This document shows positions 13,409-17,239 of a DNA stretch of 17,239 nt, one piece after another (position 1 is the stretch's first letter; each line of letters begins with the position of its first letter). This DNA is from CAZHWT01 sp964536215 (lineage in GTDB: Bacteria; Patescibacteriota; CAZHWT01), in NCBI GenBank assembly GCA_964536215.1, contig CAZHWT010000028.1:1-17239 (forward strand). The letters are read 5' to 3'. The position numbers were made by a program, and so were the translations under genes. The notes below the pieces were generated by a model that saw only the letters and a program-made list of their open reading frames with translations, was not told the origin of the DNA and did not search any database.

Positions 13409-13795
13409 CTATTTTGTAAATAGTTCGATCCAGGCTTGAAAGTTGGCTGGAGGATGAGAACTACTGGACGATGAATGAGATGAGGTGGCGGATCCGAGAA
13501 CAGCTTGATCTTGACGGGGGAAAATGACGACGGTTTCGTTGGGTCGAGCCATGCTCAGGCTATCTCTCGCCTGCTGCTCTACAAACTGACTGGTTTGTTG
13601 ATACTTTAGGGTATCCTGGAGCTGGTCATGCTTCTGCCTCAGCTTGACGACTTCTTGTTGTAATTGCTGAAGGCGCTGATTACTTTGTAGGCTATGATAT
13701 ATAGTTGAGGCAATATTCAAACTAAAATATCCCAATAGGATGGCTGGCAAAATGAGTAGCAATGGTTTGGAGGCAATAGTTGGCTTTTCTGGCAT
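13409..13795 (-). CDS. FtsB/DivIC-family septum formation protein
   Basis: A small bitopic division protein of 128 residues. It has a short cytoplasmic N-terminus, a TM helix (about 11-33, PLLLILPAILLGYFSLNIAS) and a coiled coil (about 36-72, rich in Leu, Gln and Lys). The following segment, SQFVEQQARDSLSMARPNET (69-88), matches the family's signature region. FtsB/DivIC scaffolds the divisome with FtsL and FtsQ/DivIB. The C-terminus is unusual: a Ser/His-rich linker (about 102-114) ends in an aromatic segment, NFQAWIELFTK. The start has no Shine-Dalgarno site and CCC precedes the ATG. Identification rests on architecture plus the signature segment; this family is poorly conserved in sequence. 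Confidence 0.8.
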   Translation of the reverse strand: MPEKPTIASKPLLLILPAILLGYFSLNIASTIYHSLQSNQRLQQLQQEVVKLRQKHDQLQDTLKYQQTSQFVEQQARDSLSMARPNETVVIFPRQDQAVLGSATSSHSSSSSSHPPANFQAWIELFTK

Positions 13796-13942
13796 GGGCA
13801 GTCGTTAGCAGGCTTTGCGTTAATAAAAATTGGCCTGTGTTTAATAGTTTAGACTAACCCGCTTAAGCCTGGCAAACTGGTAGTTATATTGTTGCTACAT
13901 AGTTGAATTTAATTACACGGGGATTGGTTTAATAAAAAGATG

Positions 13943-13971
13943 TTGACAAGTAATGAATAAGCTGATATATT
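13943..13971 (+). promoter_or_regulatory. Near-consensus promoter of the recombinase gene
   Basis: TTGACA (13943-13948), a 17-base spacer, then TATATT (13966-13971), with an extended -10 TGA at 13963-13965. The expected start near 13978 leaves 0 to 4 bases before the ATG at 13981, so the mRNA should be leaderless. Confidence 0.75.
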
Positions 13972-13980
13972 ATAGGCCTT

Positions 13981-14847
13981 ATGGCAAGTCTTAAAGAAGC
14001 GCACCAACAATTTGTTGATAGCCTCAAACAAAATCGTCGATCCCCTTCGACTATTTTGGCTTACGGCAAGGACATCGAGCAGCTAGTCGACTTTTTGGCC
14101 GAATCAGAAAAAATCCAGCCGCACGAAGCTACTAAAGAAGACCTACAGGCCTTTATGAATAAGTTAGCTCAAAATGGCTATACGGCTAAAAGTATTTCAC
14201 GTAAAACTAATTCCACTAAGACGTTTTTCCGTTTTTTGAAGACACAGGGGTATATTACTGATGATGTGGCCAATTTACTGGCACATCCTAAGTTTGAAAC
14301 TCCTCCACCCCGAATTTTGACTAAGACAGAATATCGGGCTCTTCGCGATGCGTGTCGCGGTGATGTTCGCACCTCGGCAATTGTTGAGCTGTTGCTGCAA
14401 ACCGGTATTCGAATTGGTGAGTTGACCAGCTTGAAATTGGAAGACGTTCGCATTGACGATAAAAAGCGGGAAGGCGTGTTGCATGTGTCAACCGAAGGCG
14501 CAGCTCGTGATATTCCGTTGACCAAGGCGGCTGTTGATGCTCTTAAGGCCTATTTAGCTGTCCGACCTAAGGCAGATAATGACACTTTGTTTATTACCAA
14601 GACCGGCAAGTCGCTGTTAGTGCGAAATATTCGCACGTCTATTGATCGCTACTTGCGTATTGCCGGGGTCAAGAATGCCCGAGTTAATGACCTGCGTCAT
14701 ACCTGGATTGCCCATCACATTAAAGAAGGCACTTCTCTGTTGGTTATTTCCCAGTTGGCTGGTCACAAGCGCTTGGCAACTACCGAAAAGTATCTTAAAT
14801 ACATCGAGCAGAATCACGATAGTTCGTTTAAGTTGGACGAGCTTTAA
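13981..14847 (+). CDS. Tyrosine recombinase, XerC/XerD-like
   Basis: A site-specific recombinase of the phage-integrase family, 288 residues, the usual Xer size. The N-terminal SAM-like core-binding domain spans about 4-95 and the catalytic domain about 110-280. Visible active-site residues are Arg144 (TGIRIGE), Arg239 (NDLRHT), His262 (AGHKRLATT) and the nucleophile Tyr271, nine residues after His262 as in XerD. Two usual residues differ: Asn236 replaces the first histidine of HxxR, and the beta-hairpin that normally carries a catalytic lysine reads STEGAARDIPL. Activity may be reduced or need a partner. Being alone and next to division and tRNA genes it could be the chromosomal dimer resolvase; no phage genes accompany it. 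An intrinsic terminator follows. Confidence 0.9.
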   Translation: MASLKEAHQQFVDSLKQNRRSPSTILAYGKDIEQLVDFLAESEKIQPHEATKEDLQAFMNKLAQNGYTAKSISRKTNSTKTFFRFLKTQGYITDDVANLLAHPKFETPPPRILTKTEYRALRDACRGDVRTSAIVELLLQTGIRIGELTSLKLEDVRIDDKKREGVLHVSTEGAARDIPLTKAAVDALKAYLAVRPKADNDTLFITKTGKSLLVRNIRTSIDRYLRIAGVKNARVNDLRHTWIAHHIKEGTSLLVISQLAGHKRLATTEKYLKYIEQNHDSSFKLDEL

Positions 14848-14869
14848 GCTACGCTTGTTATTGGTAATT

Positions 14870-14882
14870 TCCGCGAGGCGGA
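14870..14882 (+). other. Small hairpin after the recombinase gene
   Basis: TCCGC (14870-14874), GAG, GCGGA (14878-14882). CTTGT upstream and ACAAG downstream could extend it across an asymmetric internal loop. It precedes the main terminator. Confidence 0.3.
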
Positions 14883-14931
14883 CAAGTGTTACTTGGTTAC
14901 TTAGCTTTTAAAAATATAAACTGTATCATAA

Positions 14932-14962
14932 GGCGTCTAAGTGTATACTTAGGCGTCTTTTT
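14932..14962 (+). terminator. Intrinsic terminator of the recombinase gene
   Basis: GGCGTCTAAGT (14932-14942) pairs over 11 positions, two of them G-U, with ACTTAGGCGTC (14947-14957) across GTAT. Five T residues follow (14958-14962). It lies 85 bases after the stop codon. Confidence 0.85.
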
Positions 14963-15063
14963 GGATGTATGTGCGAACTAGTTTGTGATTATTAATTCGG
15001 TCTCTATGGCTGGATTTTGATTACTTTTTCCACGACCCCCTTTGCCACCTTTTGATGTATTTT

Positions 15064-15415
15064 TATGTGTTTAGATAGTACCTACGTGAATGATAGATTG
15101 AATATATTTGGCATCTTGAGCTTATTGGATTAAAGGTGTGGAGAAAGCAACGAGTAGGAAATCGGCACAAGACTAACAGGTAGTATGGCGAGGCGATTGG
15201 TTATCCTAACCTTGTTTAAGGATTCCCTATTAGGACACAATTAGAGCTGCTTAGATTGTGAAACTGGCTCGAGATAACAGATTGGTGAATGTTAGTTGTG
15301 GCTTTTAGCTGGAGGGAATCTATGCTCTGTACTTCTGGCGCATATGTAAATAGAGCTCTGACTGATGAGGGGAACGCAGGATCGTCCCCCTACTCTCATT
15401 ACGCGAACGAGTAGT
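15064..15415. ncRNA. Non-coding stretch with possible RNA structure
   Basis: Between the recombinase terminator and the sortase stop I see no gene on either strand, yet the sequence is of mixed composition, unlike the simple-repeat spacers elsewhere. Pairings on the plus strand include GGTTA/TAACC (15199-15203, 15207-15211), GATTCCC/GGGAATC (15221-15227, 15314-15320) enclosing CACAAT/ATTGTG (15236-15241, 15255-15260), a GGGG/CCCC stem (15369-15376, 15383-15389) and CTACTC/GAGTAG (15390-15395, 15409-15414). CCTACTC can alternatively pair with GAGTAGG at 15152-15158. I do not recognise RNase P RNA, tmRNA, SRP RNA or 6S RNA. A degraded gene or chance pairing remains possible. Confidence 0.3.
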
Positions 15416-15421
15416 TATAAG

Positions 15422-16141
15422 CTAGTGTGAATAGCTGCCGATTAGGTGAGCCACGATAATGAGGCGGTGAAATTCGGTACCGGGTGGGTCGCAGGTCTGT
15501 AGCGTAAGCGTAGGGCGGTTGAATCGGGCGGTTAGAGGGCTTACGTCGTTAAAATCGACTGTATATTTTTGGTCTATCTGATAATCGTAGCGCTTGCCGG
15601 CGTAAAATGTGGTAATGCGATCGCCTGTATTGAGCTTATTTAAGAGAGTAAAGACGGCGGCATACTTTTCGATATTGAGTGGATTGGCAGTAGAGTGAGC
15701 AAAGATGTAGGAATTGCCAACTTCGCCCGGCTTAACGGTGCCCAAGGCGTGGGCTGCGCCGTGATTAAGTGCTTCCATGTAGGCTTTTTTGTTACCAGGG
15801 TCAACGTCGGCTACGACTGGTGTATTGACGCCTATTTTGGGGATAATGACGCTAAAATCGGTGTTGACGGGTGGATTGGGCAGTGCTGGCCCCTCCGCCA
15901 AGAGGGCGCCTAGGCTGGTAGAAGATGGTGCTTGGTTAGGGGGGATTTGACCGTATTCGTCAGCTTGAGCGGTCCACTGTTTAAAGTAATACCCTAGCTC
16001 GATAGAGATGGTCGGATAAAAGCTGATGGCCAAATAGGCTAAGCAGCCGAGAATAAGCGTATTTATGCCCACTTTGAACCATGGAATGGTGATTTTCCGG
16101 GTTGGAGTGGCGGGTTTTGGTTTGTGGTACAGAGTGGCCAT
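15422..16141 (-). CDS. Sortase family transpeptidase
   Basis: A membrane-anchored cysteine transpeptidase, 239 residues. It has a basic N-terminus, one TM helix (about 22-43), a Pro/Ser-rich linker (about 64-92) and a C-terminal sortase barrel (about 95-235). Catalytic residues are visible: His149 in YIFAHS, Cys217 in TLQTCDPPGT and Arg226 in FHRLIIVA. Sortases cleave a C-terminal sorting signal (LPxTG-like) and join the protein to the cell wall or to a pilin subunit. The TC-D-PP-G context recalls class D/E-like enzymes, but I cannot fix the class. No substrate with a sorting signal lies in this window. The -10 box at 16153-16158 leaves a leader of about five bases and there is no Shine-Dalgarno site. 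Confidence 0.92.
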   Translation of the reverse strand: MATLYHKPKPATPTRKITIPWFKVGINTLILGCLAYLAISFYPTISIELGYYFKQWTAQADEYGQIPPNQAPSSTSLGALLAEGPALPNPPVNTDFSVIIPKIGVNTPVVADVDPGNKKAYMEALNHGAAHALGTVKPGEVGNSYIFAHSTANPLNIEKYAAVFTLLNKLNTGDRITTFYAGKRYDYQIDQKYTVDFNDVSPLTARFNRPTLTLQTCDPPGTEFHRLIIVAHLIGSYSH

Positions 16142-16152
16142 ATTCAGCAGGG

Positions 16153-16181
16153 ATTATACGTGATTTTGACTGTCAAAGCAA
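16153..16181 (-). promoter_or_regulatory. Sortase promoter with palindrome in the spacer
   Basis: A perfect TATAAT (16153-16158) lies 17 bases from TTGCTT (16176-16181). A better -35 sequence, TTGACA (16171-16176), is only 12 bases away and probably not usable with this -10. TTTGAC (16165-16170) and GTCAAA (16172-16177) form an inverted repeat in the spacer, a possible repressor site. Transcription would start near 16146, five bases before the ATG. Confidence 0.55.
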
Positions 16182-16250
16182 TGAATGCGCCGATGCATAT
16201 TGGGCGTCCAGACAATAGGCGTTACATATTAAAGTGGTTGCGCTATCGGG

Positions 16251-16256
16251 TATAAT
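16251..16256 (+). promoter_or_regulatory. -10 box upstream of the tRNA-Ile region
   Basis: A perfect TATAAT on the plus strand. No strong -35 box is present (TTAAAG at 16 bases is a weak candidate). A start near 16263 would put the foldable element at 16275-16332 and the tRNA at 16352 in one transcript. Confidence 0.45.
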
Positions 16257-16274
16257 ATATCCGGCTTAGCCACA

Positions 16275-16332
16275 GGGGTATGGGATAAGAGGCGTGAAGC
16301 GCGGATTTGCCTATAATCCACTCTCCGTCCCC
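16275..16332 (+). ncRNA. Compact three-way-junction element upstream of tRNA-Ile
   Basis: The plus strand folds into three abutting helices. P1 pairs GGGG (16275-16278), then ATGG/CCGT, A85-T24 and GAG/CTC, with bulges, against 16321-16332. P2 is GCG/CGC (16292-16294, 16300-16302) with a five-base loop. P3 is GGATT/AATCC (16303-16307, 16315-16319) with a seven-base loop. Only A16320 is unpaired in the junction. It lies between a TATAAT box and a tRNA. I do not recognise a riboswitch or RNA family. P1 is interrupted, so chance folding is not excluded. Confidence 0.35.
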
Positions 16333-16351
16333 CGGGTTTCGTCTCTATTCA

Positions 16352-16428
16352 GGGCACATAGCTCAGTTGGTTAGAGCGGGCGTCTTATAAGCGCCAGGTC
16401 CATGGTTCAAGTCCATGTGTGCCCACCA
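16352..16428 (+). tRNA. tRNA-Ile with UAU anticodon
   Basis: A 77-base cloverleaf with encoded CCA: acceptor GGGCACA/TGTGCCC, D arm GCTC/GAGC, anticodon stem GGCGT/GCGCC with loop CTTATAA, variable loop AGGTC, T arm CATGG/CCATG with loop TTCAAGT. With T33 fixed, bases 34-36 are TAT, which reads AUA (Ile). The E. coli isoleucine identity pairs C4-G69, T12-A23 and C29-G41 and A37/A38 are all present, supporting isoleucine. Most bacteria read AUA with a lysidine-modified CAU tRNA instead. The gene has no obvious intrinsic terminator. Confidence 0.95.
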
Positions 16429-16508
16429 AATGGACTCGAATAGCGGGTAAGAATCACTATTCAAGCTTCAAATTCTAAAGCAGTTTTAAAATACAAACAT
16501 TTGAACCC

Positions 16509-16514
16509 TATACT
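16509..16514 (+). promoter_or_regulatory. Possible promoter of the P-loop kinase gene
   Basis: TATACT (16509-16514) lies 18 bases after TTTAAA (16485-16490, 4/6 to TTGACA). The start would be near 16521, leaving about 52 bases of leader. A 7-bp inverted repeat TTCAAAT/ATTTGAA (16467-16473, 16499-16505) overlaps the region. Confidence 0.35.
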
Positions 16515-16572
16515 TTCAGCCCTGTTTTAGAAGTTTGAGGTCTGTTCTTTTAGAGTCTTTGAACCCCTGACT

Positions 16573-17073
16573 ATGTCTGAATCTATTTTGACCACCATTG
16601 CCTCTCTCCCCCACCCCATGGTGGTTGTGGCGGTGGGGGTGCCTGGGAGTGGTAAGTCTACTTATTTAAAGCCGTTGGCGGAACAGGTAGGTATGGTGAG
16701 GATAAATTTGGATGATTTGAGGAAATGGCTCCTACGAGATGCCACCAACCAGTCTTTTAATCCACAAATTTGGCAAATCGCCAAACTGGCCATTACAACA
16801 GCCCTTAGTGCAGAGCAGAGTGTCGTTGTAGATGGAATGAACACGCAGCGTAAATATCGTGAAGAAGAAGTAGCGTTTTATCGTTCTGGCGGAGCCAAAA
16901 CGGTTATTGCGCTAGTGTTTAATACTCCCCTGGAGATATGTCTGCAGCGCAATGCGGCTAGGAGCCGGCAAGTGCCAGAAACCGCCATTATTAAGGAGTT
17001 TGAACGATTACAGCGCCAACCGGTGGTGGCTGCAGAAGGATTCGATAGAGTGATACCCATTGTGTCCCAATAA
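16573..17073 (+). CDS. P-loop kinase, AAA_33 / polynucleotide-kinase-like
   Basis: A 166-residue single-domain P-loop NTPase. Walker A is GVPGSGKST (22-30). RINLDDLRKWL (about 43-53) carries the acidic residues where related kinases bind the phosphate acceptor. VVVDGMNTQRKYREEE (about 84-99) is the Walker-B-like strand, followed by the lid segment LQRNAARSRQVPETAI and the family's C-terminal EGFDRVI. Relatives include the kinase domain of T4 polynucleotide kinase, so the acceptor may be an RNA or DNA 5' end, but many AAA_33 proteins act on small molecules or have unknown substrates. No phosphatase or ligase domain is attached. It lies downstream of a tRNA gene, which is suggestive of RNA repair only by position. 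No Shine-Dalgarno site precedes the ATG. Confidence 0.85.
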   Translation: MSESILTTIASLPHPMVVVAVGVPGSGKSTYLKPLAEQVGMVRINLDDLRKWLLRDATNQSFNPQIWQIAKLAITTALSAEQSVVVDGMNTQRKYREEEVAFYRSGGAKTVIALVFNTPLEICLQRNAARSRQVPETAIIKEFERLQRQPVVAAEGFDRVIPIVSQ

Positions 17074-17166
17074 ACTGGCCGCGCTGCTCGTGTCGAGAGG
17101 CAAGCCAGGTTAAACTAAGGCATGTTGGTGAGTATGTTGCAAAGTTTTATCTGAGTTATTTTAGTG

Positions 17167-17192
17167 TTATTATATAAGTACTTATATAATAA
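17167..17192. promoter_or_regulatory. 26-bp perfect palindrome with outward TATAAT boxes
   Basis: The centre is AAGTACTT and every base from 17167 to 17192 is matched. Each half carries TATAAT facing outward (plus strand 17185-17190; minus strand from 17174 to 17169). It may be an operator for a dimeric regulator or two back-to-back -10 boxes. Only A, T and one G and one C occur, so chance is more likely than for a mixed palindrome. Confidence 0.5.
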
Positions 17193-17201
17193 AATGATAA
17201 T

Positions 17202-17229
17202 AAAAAGGGAGGCTGATTAGGCCTCCCTT
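17202..17229 (-). terminator. Intrinsic terminator of a minus-strand gene beyond the right edge
   Basis: On the minus strand AAGGGAGGC (17229-17221) pairs over 9 bp with GCCTCCCTT (17213-17205) across a seven-base loop. A T-rich tract follows from 17206 to beyond 17190. The gene it serves lies outside the window. On the plus strand the hairpin is followed only by mixed C/T and could end the kinase transcript less well. Confidence 0.8.
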
Positions 17230-17239
17230 CTCTCCTTTC

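Noticed and set aside
13981..14847. Integrase of a prophage or integrated element bounded by tRNA attachment sites
   Set aside because: No phage, transfer or relaxase genes are nearby, and no direct repeat of a tRNA 3' end was seen. The neighbours are ordinary housekeeping genes.
15354..15390. Hammerhead ribozyme core: CTGATGAG followed by a strong GGGG/CCCC stem
   Set aside because: The required GAAA and stem III do not follow the stem. The only GAAAC lies over 90 bases upstream, and no stem I/III arrangement fits.
16312..16317. Second TATAAT as the tRNA-Ile promoter
   Set aside because: No -35 box at a usable distance, and the hexamer falls in the P3 hairpin of the predicted three-way junction. 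It remains possible because it would give a leader of about 29 bases.

Overview
The window looks like a chromosomal segment of a small-genome bacterium. I infer a member of the Patescibacteria/CPR, most likely Saccharibacteria-like. The grounds are a compact housekeeping set (PolA, Fpg, FtsH, DivIC/FtsB, sortase), an archaeal/eukaryote-type ATP-dependent DNA ligase, a near absence of Shine-Dalgarno sites, and spacers filled with simple repeats. The standard genetic code fits: one glycosyltransferase ends in TGA and no long gene contains an in-frame TGA, which argues against the UGA=Gly lineages. The assignment rests on gene style, not on a database match; the 56 bases of 16S present are too few to place it.

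Layout. Bases 1-56 are the 5' end of a minus-strand 16S rRNA gene, with a long structured leader and a near-consensus promoter at 377-405. Bases 739-13795 form a long minus-strand run: ATP-dependent DNA ligase, a class II Fic protein with a C-terminal winged helix, a small two-TM membrane protein, two paralogous GT4 glycosyltransferases, Fpg (MutM), full-length proofreading DNA polymerase I, FtsH, two CAT-anticodon tRNAs (elongator Met type and initiator fMet) and a DivIC/FtsB-like division protein. A plus-strand tyrosine recombinase (13981-14847) follows, starting almost at its predicted transcription start and ending at a clear intrinsic terminator. Then come about 460 bases of non-coding DNA with possible RNA structure, a minus-strand sortase, a plus-strand tRNA-Ile with anticodon UAU preceded by a compact foldable element, and a plus-strand P-loop kinase. 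The right edge holds a 26-bp palindrome and a minus-strand terminator for a gene outside the window.

How it works together. Ligase, Fpg and PolA are three steps of base-excision repair and Okazaki-fragment maturation. FtsH and DivIC/FtsB serve membrane proteostasis and division. The glycosyltransferases and sortase point to a decorated cell surface. The three tRNAs cover initiation, internal Met and the AUA codon. The UAU anticodon suggests AUA is read without lysidine modification.

The most notable unexplained signals are: degenerate arrays with a strict 7-base period, but a different unit each time, in many spacers; the tRNA-Ile(UAU); a three-way-junction fold between a TATAAT box and that tRNA; a non-coding stretch with mutually exclusive pairings downstream of the recombinase; a tyrosine recombinase lacking two usual catalytic residues; and start regions that lack Shine-Dalgarno sites and often read CCC-ATG.
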